From positions 1 through 56,811 of the forward strand of contig CAZSPZ010000011.1 in assembly GCA_964608965.1 (NCBI GenBank): DNA of 56,811 nucleotides, read 5' to 3'. The stretch is from UBA10908 sp964608965. Lineage in GTDB: Bacteria > Bacillota > Clostridia > Peptostreptococcales > Anaerovoracaceae. How positions within the stretch are numbered: the first letter of the stretch is position 1; every line of letters begins with the position of its first letter. Under the pieces are notes generated by a model, which saw only the letters and a program-made list of their open reading frames with translations, was not told where the DNA came from and did not search any database. Below are positions 32,407 to 41,279 of the stretch, piece by piece. The position numbers and the translations under genes are program-made.

Positions 32407-33918
32407 TTAAAAATTTTGCTTTTTATCCAAACGAGCGATGACCGCTCTTGTAATGGCTTCTATGTCTTCTCTGCTAAACCCTGCTTCTGCTTTTGCATGC
32501 GTCTCTTCTTTGCCGGGCAATTCTTTATGCTCCGCAGACGAAGGCGCCGGGTGGTTTCCTCGCAGTTCTTCTAATTCGCGTCGGCCCCAGGCTACGCGCC
32601 GAATATTCATCAGATTCAGAGGCGTTATATTATCGCTTGTGGAGCTGCCGCCTACTGCTCCGCAGCCAAGCGTAAGCGCGGGAGCCAAGTTGGTGGTGGC
32701 GCCGACGCCTCCAAGAGCACCTGGCGTATTGACAAGCAATCTGGAAACAGGTTTGCGAAGCGCAAATTCATGAATCACTGCCGCATCTTGACTATGGATA
32801 ATCATGGTATGGCCGGCTCCCTCGTTTTGTAGAATGGCAATGCTTCTTTCACAAGCTTGCTGCCAACCCTCTTCCACATAAAACGCCAGAATCGGGCACA
32901 ATTTCTCCCTGGCGTACGGATTGGTCTTTGACACTTCGGTCTGCTGAGAGATAAGAATTCTGGTACCGCCAGGTATGGAGATGCCTGCCATATCAGCAAT
33001 CACCTGTGCGGATTTACCTACAATTTTCTGATTCATCGTTCCGTTGGGGCGCAAAATGAAGCCGGAAAGCTTCTCGCTTTCTTCTTGTGTCATAAAGTAT
33101 CCGCCAAGACGTTTTACCTCCGCAACAACCTGATCTTTAATGCATCTTTCCGTTACAATTGACTGTTCCGAAGCGCATATCGTACCGTTGTCGAACGTTT
33201 TGCTGTCAAAAATATGTTTGACTGCCATTGGGATATCCGCCGTTTTCTCGATATAAGCCGGTCCGTTGCCCGGGCCCACACCAATGGCCGGATTCCCGGA
33301 AGAATAGGCTGCGCGCACCATCGCTTCGCCGCCTGTCGCAAGGATGATGCCGATATCTTTATGCTTCAGCAACGTATCGGTAGCTTCCATCGTAGTAAGT
33401 GAGATCGTCTGCACCAAACCATCGGGTGCGCCGGCCTTTTTTGCAGCATCCGCTATGATCCGTACTGTTTCAATGATGCAGTTCTTCGCATTGGGATGAG
33501 GGCTGAACACAATCGCATTACCTGCCTTGATGGATATGATCGCCTTGTACATCGTTGTCGATGTGGGATTCGTAGAAGGAATCAATGCGGCGACGACGCC
33601 CATCGGAACGGCTACTTCCATGACCCCTCGCTGCTCGTCTTTTGCTATGATCCCAACAGTCTTCATTTCTTTGATACTGTCCCACGTCATGGAACTGCCC
33701 AACAAATTTTTTAAAACCTTATCCTGCCATACTCCAAATCCGGTCTCTTCCACCGCCATTTTTGCAAGGTTCTGAGCATTTGCCACACATTCTTTGACAA
33801 TGGCGATGCAAATATCGTCCACCTGTTTCTGGTTAAAATCTGCCAGATGGCGCTGAGCTTCTTTTGCTTTTACTACTAAGTCCCGTACTTCCTGTATGGA
33901 TTGTAAATCTCTGTCCAA
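32407..33918 (-). CDS. eutE: CoA-acylating acetaldehyde dehydrogenase EutE/PduP
   Basis: 503 aa. It oxidises acetaldehyde to acetyl-CoA with NAD and CoA. The aldehyde dehydrogenase fold has the nucleophile C248 in DNGTICASEQS and the GVGPGNGPAYI stretch. The last 25 residues (479-503, GFSREDIEAITRAVIARLDKK) form an amphipathic helix behind a Pro/Glu/Lys-rich linker, a C-terminal encapsulation peptide. The start is TTG, supported by GAGGAGGTGA 6 nt upstream. Confidence 0.95.
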   Translation of the reverse strand: MDRDLQSIQEVRDLVVKAKEAQRHLADFNQKQVDDICIAIVKECVANAQNLAKMAVEETGFGVWQDKVLKNLLGSSMTWDSIKEMKTVGIIAKDEQRGVMEVAVPMGVVAALIPSTNPTSTTMYKAIISIKAGNAIVFSPHPNAKNCIIETVRIIADAAKKAGAPDGLVQTISLTTMEATDTLLKHKDIGIILATGGEAMVRAAYSSGNPAIGVGPGNGPAYIEKTADIPMAVKHIFDSKTFDNGTICASEQSIVTERCIKDQVVAEVKRLGGYFMTQEESEKLSGFILRPNGTMNQKIVGKSAQVIADMAGISIPGGTRILISQQTEVSKTNPYAREKLCPILAFYVEEGWQQACERSIAILQNEGAGHTMIIHSQDAAVIHEFALRKPVSRLLVNTPGALGGVGATTNLAPALTLGCGAVGGSSTSDNITPLNLMNIRRVAWGRRELEELRGNHPAPSSAEHKELPGKEETHAKAEAGFSREDIEAITRAVIARLDKKQNF

Positions 33919-33931
33919 AGGGTCACCTCCT

Positions 33932-34585
33932 CTAATAATTCAGCGGCGATGCCGCAATTTCACATACTTTATCGGCAAAAGCCTGGCAGGCCGCTTTGCA
34001 GGCGGATTGTTCCCCTACTAGCAAACCTCCCGCAAAATTCGTTTCCGTAGGCGGGCCATAAAATGACTTCAGCTCAACTTGCGCCATCTTAAGGGCAGCG
34101 TCCAAACCCATCATCGCTTCGATGGGGGGAGCGATTAGATAGGCCATCGACATCCCTTCGGTTACTTTTGCAACACTTGATAAATAACTTCCTGTGCGGG
34201 AGATGCATTGAGCAAAATAAACAACCGAATCATCTTGGCATGCACTGAAGAAAAACGCGTCGTTTTCGATAAAACTGACAGCAGCTTCGAGGCCGCTTCG
34301 AACCTCCGAAGGATCTTTGGCTGAAATGATGCCGATAAACTCTCCGGCTAGCCTTGTTGAGGCGTTGGAGGATCCGGCGTACATGCTGCGCGCATAAACA
34401 ACTTTTACGGCCGCTTTTTTTGTCGCTTCGTCCAGTGCGGCATACGAAACATCGTCACAGTTGGTTGTAATCAAACCCAAGCTGCAATCGCCTTTTGGAA
34501 CTTTAAGCGCCTTTAAAAAAGTCGCATCCGCGTTGGGAATGATTTTAACGCTGAGTATTTTTGTCTTGATCGGATCTCCTGTCAT
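33932..34585 (-). CDS. eutL: tandem-BMC shell protein EutL
   Basis: 217 aa with two permuted BMC domains, starting with KILSVKIIPNADATFLKAL and GLITTNCDDVSYAALDEAT. The second half has YLIAPPIEAMMGLDAALKMA and ETNFAGGLLVG. EutL trimers form a large central pore that can open and close and bind ethanolamine. It lies 13 bp upstream of eutE. Confidence 0.94.
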   Translation of the reverse strand: MTGDPIKTKILSVKIIPNADATFLKALKVPKGDCSLGLITTNCDDVSYAALDEATKKAAVKVVYARSMYAGSSNASTRLAGEFIGIISAKDPSEVRSGLEAAVSFIENDAFFFSACQDDSVVYFAQCISRTGSYLSSVAKVTEGMSMAYLIAPPIEAMMGLDAALKMAQVELKSFYGPPTETNFAGGLLVGEQSACKAACQAFADKVCEIAASPLNY

Positions 34586-34604
34586 CAGACGGGCCTCCTT
34601 TTCT

Positions 34605-35486
34605 TTATTGCTGCAAGTCTACTCCGCTTGCCTTTTTCTCTAATATTTTACAGATCAACTCCGAAATATAGGCGCCTGCCTCCACGGCCGAAATTCCTCC
34701 GCTGTGGATATTGGAAACCACAGTTCTCCTGGCTTCGGGCTGACCCACTTTCGCATTGTAGCAAATATAGGCACTCATGCTTTCCGCTGTAGCCAGTCCT
34801 GGCCGCTCTCCGATTAAAATACAAACGACTTTGGCGCCCAAAATTTCCGCGACCTGATCCTCGACTGCCACCCGTCCGAATCGAACAAAGAACGGCTGTC
34901 CGAGTGTAACGCCTTTTGCTTCCAATCCTTGGGTTAAAACCGGTAAGATGTTTTCCAGATTTGCTTCGATTGCTTTAGAAGAAATTCCATCCGAAACAAT
35001 AATCTGCACATCTCTTTGACTCGGACATTTGCTCTTGATGGCCTCAAGTGCCGACTGGCTCAATAATCGTCCGAGATCCGGCCTGGTTATATGTTCATTT
35101 TTATCTTTGCACCGGGTCTGAACAGAAAACAATCCCAAACGTTCCGGCAGTTTTTCATCCACATCCGTAAATACGGCATCCCGTGCAATCGCATGATCAG
35201 CTCGCAAGGTTAGCATCGTTTTTGTCTTGTTGCGAGGGCCTGCCCTTCCCACACCGATGCGCGCGGCCGTCTTGCTCATCATTCGGACGAGAGCTTCCAT
35301 GTCTTCGGGATTTTCTAAAAGAGGAATGGCCTTTTGTTCTTTGGAAGTAAGATCAGCCATCGTGCTTTCTATAGGAAAATCCTCTATTGTAGGAGTGCTT
35401 GCGTTCGTTGACTGCGGATTTTTTATATACCCAAGCTGTGCGAGAACTTGATTTGCGATTTCTTCGATGAGAAGTTCATCCAACAT
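34605..35486 (-). CDS. eutC: ethanolamine ammonia-lyase small subunit
   Basis: 293 aa. The N-terminal helix (LLIEEIANQVLAQLGY), a linker of about 40 residues, then the EutC domain: ARIGVGRAGPR, LRADHAIARDAVFTD, IVSDGISSKAIE, CILIGERPGLATAESMSAY. With EutB it binds adenosylcobalamin and splits ethanolamine into acetaldehyde and ammonia. The N-terminal helix likely targets the enzyme to the shell. It starts 2 bp after the eutB stop. Confidence 0.96.
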   Translation of the reverse strand: MLDELLIEEIANQVLAQLGYIKNPQSTNASTPTIEDFPIESTMADLTSKEQKAIPLLENPEDMEALVRMMSKTAARIGVGRAGPRNKTKTMLTLRADHAIARDAVFTDVDEKLPERLGLFSVQTRCKDKNEHITRPDLGRLLSQSALEAIKSKCPSQRDVQIIVSDGISSKAIEANLENILPVLTQGLEAKGVTLGQPFFVRFGRVAVEDQVAEILGAKVVCILIGERPGLATAESMSAYICYNAKVGQPEARRTVVSNIHSGGISAVEAGAYISELICKILEKKASGVDLQQ

Positions 35487-35488
35487 GC

Positions 35489-36868
35489 TTACCCACGCCC
35501 CTTTCTGTTATGGAATATCGTCGGATCGCCGGCTTTGGCTGTAAGTTTACCGTTTTCGCTGATGCCCATTTTTTCGAGCCATTCATCGAACTCTCTGATG
35601 GGACGCATTTTTAAAATTTCACGAATCGTCGCTGCATCGTGGTACGCGTTTGTCTGATAGTTGAGCATGATGTCATCGCTGGAGGGGATGCCTAATATGT
35701 AGTTTGCTCCGGCAGCGCCAAGCAGCATCGCAAGATTCTCAATATCGTTCTGGTCGGCCATCATGTGGTTTGTGTAGCAGCAATCGCAGCCCATGGGAAT
35801 ACCGCTGAGCTTGCCCATAAAGTGATCTTCCAACCCTGCCCTGATTACTTGTCTGCTGTCATAAAGATATTCAGGCCCGATAAACCCTACGACGGTATTG
35901 ACCATAAACGGTTTAAATTCTCTGGCGTATGCATAGCATCTTGCTTCCATTGTCACTTGATCGGCGCCGTAATGAGCGTCCGAAGAGAGCTCTGAACCTT
36001 GGCCTGTCTCAAAATACATCACATTGGGCCCGCAGCCTGTGCCATAGCGGTTTAACAAGCTCTTTGCCTCTAAAATATCTTCGGTGGTAAATCCAAACGC
36101 CGTATTCCCCTTTTGGCTGCCTGCGATGGATTGGAAAATCATATCCATCGGAGCGCCGCGTTTAATCGCCTCTATTTGCGTGCTGATATGTCCCAGCACG
36201 CAGATCTGCGTGGGAATTTGAAATTGATTTTTTATTTCGTCAAATCTTTTCAGAATCTCTGATAGGCTGGAAATTGTATCATTGACGGGGTTAAGGCCAA
36301 TCAATGCATCGCCGCATCCATAGCTCAACCCTTCGAACAAAGACGCGGTAATCCCTTCGACATTGTCTGTCGTGTGGTTAGGTTGAAGCCGGGTGGAAAA
36401 CGTTCCTCTTAATCCGATGGTCGTGTTGCAATGAGCCGGGACTCTTATTTTAGATGCACCGTACACAAGATCCAAATTGCTCATGATTTTCGTGACGGCT
36501 GCGATCATTTCCGCGGTAAGGCCCTTGCTGATTCTCCGCAGGTCCTCTTCCTGAGTGGAATAACTCAGAATCCATTCTCTCAAATCCGAAACAGTCCAAT
36601 TCTTGATTTTGTTGTATGTAAACTCATTCAAGCTGTCGTGATTGAGTCTTGTAATCTCGTCTTCTTCGTAAGAAACAGCAGGGTTTTCCTTTAAATCGCA
36701 TAAAAGCATGTTGGAAAGAACTTCTTTCGCTGCAATTCTTTGAATGCCGCTTTCAGCAGCAATCCCTGCCAACACATCCCCTGATTTTTCTTCGTTTGCT
36801 TTTGCCAACACTTCTTTTACTGAATCAAAAGTGAATATTTGACCGGAAAGCAACGTTTTATAACTCAT
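35489..36868 (-). CDS. eutB: ethanolamine ammonia-lyase large subunit
   Basis: 459 aa, standard for EutB. Family blocks include SYGCGDALIGLNPVNDT, TQICVLGHISTQIEA, FETGQGSELSSDAHYGADQVTMEARCYA and PMGCDCCYTNH. It is the catalytic TIM barrel that binds substrate. I chose ATG 36868 because GGAGG lies 6 nt upstream; a GTG five codons earlier would put the ribosome site inside the gene. Confidence 0.97.
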   Translation of the reverse strand: MSYKTLLSGQIFTFDSVKEVLAKANEEKSGDVLAGIAAESGIQRIAAKEVLSNMLLCDLKENPAVSYEEDEITRLNHDSLNEFTYNKIKNWTVSDLREWILSYSTQEEDLRRISKGLTAEMIAAVTKIMSNLDLVYGASKIRVPAHCNTTIGLRGTFSTRLQPNHTTDNVEGITASLFEGLSYGCGDALIGLNPVNDTISSLSEILKRFDEIKNQFQIPTQICVLGHISTQIEAIKRGAPMDMIFQSIAGSQKGNTAFGFTTEDILEAKSLLNRYGTGCGPNVMYFETGQGSELSSDAHYGADQVTMEARCYAYAREFKPFMVNTVVGFIGPEYLYDSRQVIRAGLEDHFMGKLSGIPMGCDCCYTNHMMADQNDIENLAMLLGAAGANYILGIPSSDDIMLNYQTNAYHDAATIREILKMRPIREFDEWLEKMGISENGKLTAKAGDPTIFHNRKGRG

Positions 36869-36903
36869 CTTGTTCCTCCACATATACAGGATCTATTGCG
36901 CCT

Positions 36904-38340
36904 TTAACCGAAAATAAGGGTTTTTACCACGACAGGAATGACCAGACCGTCCATCAACGGCTTGCCAAAATCCATAAAATCGCCATCCTCTGCTTTAACA
37001 GAGTCGAGTACGACCACATCGAATTTGCCTTTCAAAAAACTGTGCATCAACTGCCCAAGCGCTTTTGCCATATCGTGGTCCACGACGATTAACACCGGCA
37101 AACCCGACTTCGTACATTCTTTTGCCAAGTCCGAAAGTGCTTCCGCGAGTGTTTTGAGTGCGACATACGTCGGATTCGGCCTGCCTTTTATTGCAACGAC
37201 AATTGTTTCTGAACCGCTCTGCGCAGCAAGCCAGTTGAATCGCTTTGCGCTGGCTTGCCACTCCCCCGCAAAGCAATCTTCCTCTTCTTGATCCGTCAAT
37301 CGCAGGACAGGGATATTTTTCAACGGGAAGCAATCGCTTGTGTAGGTAATCGTACTTCCGGATAAGGATGTTGTATATGTGCCGGCTCCAACCACTGTAG
37401 CTCGAATGGTCTCTTCGGGTGAAATCATTCGGAATGCTGCGCAAAGAGGCCCTTTTCGAATCGCTTCTCCCAGCAATACGCCGATATCACCGTATTCAAG
37501 GGGATTGTTCACCGTTTTATAAATACAATCTGCCACTCCTCCGGAAAACATAATCGCTTTTATGGGTTTAGGAATTTCAAAAGTTGTGCTTCCGGTCGTC
37601 TGAACTTTTTGGAGCAATGCTTCCTTTGTCGCAAGCCCAAGTTCCTGCTCAAGCAGCTGCGCCATACCTTCGCATATGCGCTTTAGACCGTCCATTTCTG
37701 CTTTTTCTCCGGATATCAGGTCTACACTCTTCCACTGAGCAATCAGAGCTGCACTCGGGCTGATATAGCATATTTTTCCGTCGGTTGCGACCTGCACAAG
37801 ACGTCCCCCGATATCGAGGCAACCTTTTGCGATCACGTCGCCGCAATCAAACAATGCGATATTCGTAGTGCCTCCGCCTATGTCCAGGTTTACGGCAGTG
37901 CATTGATACTCTTGGGAATATTGCTGCGCGCCGCTTCCTTTCCCGGCGATGATGGATTCCAAATCCGGGCCGGCAGTGGAGACAACAAAATCTCCGGCAA
38001 ATTCGCTTAACTTCTCCAGCACAATGGCCGCATTCTCTTTACGAGCAGACTCGCCTGTGATAATGACCGCACCGGTCTTGGTATCAGCCGGAGAATAACC
38101 CGCTTTCGTGAACTCTTTGGCCACAATTTCCCGCACAGCATCGCCGTCAATCAGCGATTGGGTTTTCAGCGGAGTAAGATAAATCTCACTTTTGTACACG
38201 ACCTGTTTATCGACAATCGACACAGAAGGAATCGCAAAGTAAGAGGCAGTATTTTCCATGACCAGCCGACTGAAAACAACCTGGGTCGTGGATGTACCGA
38301 TGTCAATTCCTACGCTTAAAATTCCTTTATCCTCTGTCAT
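36904..38340 (-). CDS. eutA: ethanolamine ammonia-lyase reactivating factor EutA
   Basis: 478 aa of the actin/Hsp70-like ATPase type: VGIDIGTSTTQVVFSRL at the N terminus, VNLDIGGGTTNIALFDCG, and MFSGGVADCIY. EutA swaps damaged cobalamin out of EutBC using ATP. It is the first gene after the hairpin leader at 38354-38426 and so heads the regulated operon. Confidence 0.95.
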   Translation of the reverse strand: MTEDKGILSVGIDIGTSTTQVVFSRLVMENTASYFAIPSVSIVDKQVVYKSEIYLTPLKTQSLIDGDAVREIVAKEFTKAGYSPADTKTGAVIITGESARKENAAIVLEKLSEFAGDFVVSTAGPDLESIIAGKGSGAQQYSQEYQCTAVNLDIGGGTTNIALFDCGDVIAKGCLDIGGRLVQVATDGKICYISPSAALIAQWKSVDLISGEKAEMDGLKRICEGMAQLLEQELGLATKEALLQKVQTTGSTTFEIPKPIKAIMFSGGVADCIYKTVNNPLEYGDIGVLLGEAIRKGPLCAAFRMISPEETIRATVVGAGTYTTSLSGSTITYTSDCFPLKNIPVLRLTDQEEEDCFAGEWQASAKRFNWLAAQSGSETIVVAIKGRPNPTYVALKTLAEALSDLAKECTKSGLPVLIVVDHDMAKALGQLMHSFLKGKFDVVVLDSVKAEDGDFMDFGKPLMDGLVIPVVVKTLIFG

Positions 38341-38353
38341 AATGCCTCTACAT

Positions 38354-38426
38354 CAAAAAAACCAAAGCATACTGCATAATTACAGTGCTTTGGCCACTTT
38401 GCCATGAAGATGTACCCTATCGTACA
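38354..38426 (-). promoter_or_regulatory. EutV-type antiterminator leader with terminator before eutA
   Basis: Read on the minus strand: hairpin P1 at 38426-38411 (TGTAC, loop GATAGG, GTACA), a 6-nt linker, hairpin P2 at 38404-38391 (TGGC, loop AAAGTG, GCCA), then a terminator at 38393-38354 (CCAAAGCA pairing with TGCTTTGG, followed by a U-run). P2 and the terminator share CCA, so they exclude each other. The P2 loop has A at 1 and G at 4, the ANTAR-target pattern; P1 does not fit this exactly. A TATAAT at 38446-38441 overlaps the eutW stop, without a good -35. Confidence 0.78.
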
Positions 38427-38441
38427 CCCTTCTTTATGAAA

Positions 38442-39521
38442 TTATAGTTTAAAATCGAACAACGCTTTGGTTCCCTGCGGCGAAGATGAAAGGCGCAAGT
38501 CGCCTTTTAGTTTATCCCGAACAGTAAGTGTAACCAAATCCAGCCCAAGGCTTTGCTCTCTTTTTTCGGACAAATCAAAACCCGACCCGTCGTCTTGCAC
38601 TTCTATTGTGGAATAATGATTGCCCGAGCGAATGGAGACTTTGATGTTGCCTGTTTTTCGTCCTTCGAATCCATGTTCCAATGCATTGGTAATCAGTTCA
38701 TTGACAGCAAGCGCGATGGAGGTGCCTTTATCCGCATTAACAGCCAACTCATCTCCGTCCACGACCATGTTGATGGCGCGTCCGTTTCCGACAATCGATT
38801 GAATATTGCGGCAAATTTTTTCAATTAAAGGCTTAAGCTCTACAGTGTCGCCCGCGTCATTTTTAGTCAATATATCATGGATTGAAGCGATTGACAATAC
38901 CCTGCCGATATTTTCATTAAAGGCGCGGCGCACTTCCTGATTATCTGTTTTGCGGGCTTGCAGACTTAATATGCTGGCCACCATCTGGAGGTTATTCTTG
39001 ATTCTATGGTGAATTTCCTGATTAATCAAGGCCCCTTCCTCTGAATTCAACTGAAGCATGGGAGCCGTTCGCTCTTCCATTTCCTTGGCAAGCTGCGTAA
39101 ATTTCTTTTCGTTTTGGATGCTGCGGCTGATGTCTTTTTCTTTTATCAAAACAGCGATAATCTTTCCATCTTCCGTTTTTATAGGAGTCACATCCTGCTT
39201 GACGGATTTATTTTCCTGTGTAATTGCCTTTAAATCCCTAATGGACATTCCTGTCTGAAAAGCGCTGTAGACGGCCGGCTCATTTTCTGGCAAGGCAATC
39301 TGGCCTACGACTGTCTTCTTATATGCAGAAAATTCGCCGCCCGGTTTGGCCTCGGCGACCACAAATGCGGTATTGTTTTGAGGATCCATGCAATCAAGGA
39401 AAATATCTGATCCCGTTAAATCCGCAATATATTGCATCGTAGAGGAAAGTTGCTCCAGTTCGATGATTTCGTTTTCCCGAAGAGCTGTTTTAAGCAGGCA
39501 AAGCTTCCGCAAAGTTTCCAT
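38442..39521 (-). CDS. eutW: sensor histidine kinase EutW
   Basis: 359 aa, soluble, without membrane helices. The N-terminal part (about 20-130) is a PocR/PAS-like sensor with CMDPQNN, followed by a coiled linker, a HisKA_2 phosphoacceptor box EIHHRIKNNLQ (H171/H172), and an HATPase domain with NELITNALEHGF and DDGSGFD. EutW phosphorylates EutV when ethanolamine is present. The gene follows eutV by 3 bp, and its end overlaps the possible -10 of the eutA leader. Confidence 0.93.
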   Translation of the reverse strand: METLRKLCLLKTALRENEIIELEQLSSTMQYIADLTGSDIFLDCMDPQNNTAFVVAEAKPGGEFSAYKKTVVGQIALPENEPAVYSAFQTGMSIRDLKAITQENKSVKQDVTPIKTEDGKIIAVLIKEKDISRSIQNEKKFTQLAKEMEERTAPMLQLNSEEGALINQEIHHRIKNNLQMVASILSLQARKTDNQEVRRAFNENIGRVLSIASIHDILTKNDAGDTVELKPLIEKICRNIQSIVGNGRAINMVVDGDELAVNADKGTSIALAVNELITNALEHGFEGRKTGNIKVSIRSGNHYSTIEVQDDGSGFDLSEKREQSLGLDLVTLTVRDKLKGDLRLSSSPQGTKALFDFKL

Positions 39522-39524
39522 ACA

Positions 39525-40253
39525 CTATTCCTTTGCACTCAAGGCAATAATTCTGCGTGCCACGGCTTCCGTACTGCTGCCGCTCCGGCTTGCCTGTTCT
39601 AAAATTTTTCGATAGGCGGAATCCTCCGAAAGGCCGTCATGCTCCATCAGCAAAGACTTTGCACGGTTGAGCAGTTGGCGCAAGTCGCTTTGGGAAAGCA
39701 CGGCCTCGGCAATCACCACCATAGGTTGTCTTTTTTCCATGGACATTTTCTGGAGTTCACGGTACGCCTGCGCTTCCGAAATGCCGCTTTGATCAGATAG
39801 TATGGCCTTTGCCCGTTCAATGATTTTATTGTCTTCCAGCTGTTTTTTCAGCGTTTTATTTTCTTGTTTGTTGAGACGAAGCCGGTTTCCTTGCGCTAAC
39901 GCCACTTCTATAGTAGGCATCAACAGCCGCTCTTCCACGGGTTTTACCAAATAACCGGTTACCCCGATCTGCCCTGCCCGTTCAATCAGTTCTTTGTCAG
40001 AGTAAGCCGTCAACAATACCACACACCCTGCCAATTCTTCTTTGAGTATTACTTCTGCGGCGGTAAGTCCGTCGAAGACAGGCATTTTAACATCCATTAA
40101 AACAACATCGGGATTCGTTTGACGGCAAAGCTCAATGGCATCAAAACCGTCGGAAGCACATCCTTTTATTGAAAAACCAAGCTCTTCCAACATCTGAGCT
40201 AAATCCATACGGATAATAGGTTCGTCATCCACAATTACGGCACTTTTGGGCAT
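39525..40253 (-). CDS. eutV: antitermination response regulator EutV with two ANTAR modules
   Basis: 242 aa, longer than the roughly 190 aa of typical EutV. Residues 1-120 are a receiver (D9, D10, phosphoacceptor D54, K104), then a short coiled coil (125-140). The RNA-binding ANTAR module at 140-188 (IIERAKAILSDQSGISEAQAY) is followed by a second copy at 190-238 (LLNRAKSLLMEHDGLSEDSAY). Phosphorylated EutV dimers normally grip two hairpins and block terminator formation; two modules per chain is unusual. ATG 40253 follows GAGGAG by 8 nt; a longer frame to 40385 would run through the promoter. Confidence 0.92.
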   Translation of the reverse strand: MPKSAVIVDDEPIIRMDLAQMLEELGFSIKGCASDGFDAIELCRQTNPDVVLMDVKMPVFDGLTAAEVILKEELAGCVVLLTAYSDKELIERAGQIGVTGYLVKPVEERLLMPTIEVALAQGNRLRLNKQENKTLKKQLEDNKIIERAKAILSDQSGISEAQAYRELQKMSMEKRQPMVVIAEAVLSQSDLRQLLNRAKSLLMEHDGLSEDSAYRKILEQASRSGSSTEAVARRIIALSAKE

Positions 40254-40292
40254 GTACTTTTCTCCTCTTTTTTCGGCAGTCGGGTTTGGCTC

Positions 40293-40322
40293 ATTATAGC
40301 CAGTATTGCGACCTATTGTCAA
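40293..40322 (-). promoter_or_regulatory. promoter of eutVW
   Basis: Minus strand TTGACA (40322-40317), 18 bp, TATAAT (40298-40293), both hexamers perfect. It suggests constitutive synthesis of the regulators, with induction handled by phosphorylation and antitermination. Confidence 0.85.
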
Positions 40323-40421
40323 CCGCAGCGACAGGGGCTTTGGGTTTGACGAAGGAACAGGCTCAGTGCTATTATTAAATGACATATGTTTCAGAATGAT
40401 ACTATACTGGAGGAAATTACA

Positions 40422-41051
40422 ATGGATAAAACCGTCATGTTCAGTTTAACTTATGGCTTATTTGTCGCAGGTGTAAAAGAAGGAGACAAGAGGAACGCAT
40501 GTATTATAAATACGGCAATTCAGGCAACTTCCGATCCTTTAAAAATGCATGTAACAATGATGAAGGCAAACTTGACAACCCAGCTGATCAAACGCAAGGG
40601 AAGCCTTACGGTATCAGTCCTGTCTTTGGACTGTCCGCTGCCTTTAATCGCAAATTTTGGGATGAAAAGCGGACGGGACAGCGACAAGTTTATCGGTTTC
40701 GACTATAAAACTGACCAAAATGAAAATCCTTACCTGGATAAGAATACTTTGGCTTATATGAGTTTAAACATCTCTTCTATGATTGACCTTGGTTCGCATT
40801 ACCTTTTCATATGCGATGTAGCGGAAGCGGAAAAAACCGGCCAGGGTCAACCGATGACCTACGCCGCCTATCGAACGCTTAAATCCGGCGGCAGCGTGGA
40901 AGCACCCGCAAAAAAGACGAAGAAGCAATGGGTATGCAGCGTATGCCATTACGTATATGACGGAGAAGTTCCCTTCGAAGAATTGCCGGAGGATTGGCTT
41001 TGCCCTGTATGCGGTGAACCCAAATCGGTCTTCGTTGCAGAGGATATTTAG
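40422..41051 (+). CDS. flavin reductase-rubredoxin fusion (Hrb-like)
   Basis: 209 aa. Residues 1-150 form an FMN-binding flavin-reductase-like domain (SYGLF-type start, FSLTYGLFVAG). Residues about 163-205 are a rubredoxin with WVCSVCHYVYDG and WLCPVCGEPKS, four iron-binding cysteines. High-molecular-weight rubredoxins of this type pass electrons from NADH-dependent enzymes to diiron flavoproteins that remove oxygen or NO. ATG 40422 follows TGGAGG; a longer frame starts at 40386. Divergent from eutV, monocistronic. Confidence 0.9.
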   Translation: MDKTVMFSLTYGLFVAGVKEGDKRNACIINTAIQATSDPLKMHVTMMKANLTTQLIKRKGSLTVSVLSLDCPLPLIANFGMKSGRDSDKFIGFDYKTDQNENPYLDKNTLAYMSLNISSMIDLGSHYLFICDVAEAEKTGQGQPMTYAAYRTLKSGGSVEAPAKKTKKQWVCSVCHYVYDGEVPFEELPEDWLCPVCGEPKSVFVAEDI

Positions 41052-41060
41052 AAGGCACAG

Positions 41061-41102
41061 AAGCAAGTCCGTTTGCAGCACGCAAACGGACTTGCTTTTT
41101 TT
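41061..41102 (+). terminator. terminator after the rubredoxin fusion gene
   Basis: A perfect 16-bp stem (41061-41076 with 41082-41097) with loop AGCAC and a strong T-run. Confidence 0.92.
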
Positions 41103-41279
41103 GTTTTTGAACAACAAAGAATGTCGCTTGTTCGTTATGGATAACCCACATACAAAACAAAAAAATCAAATTTCTTGTGAAAGAATTGTCATTTTCGGTA
41201 CCCTTTTTATTTTACCCTGCTATAATCAGAGTATGACTTAATGCTATTTTTATAGAATTTTTAGGAGGAAAAAAGGATT

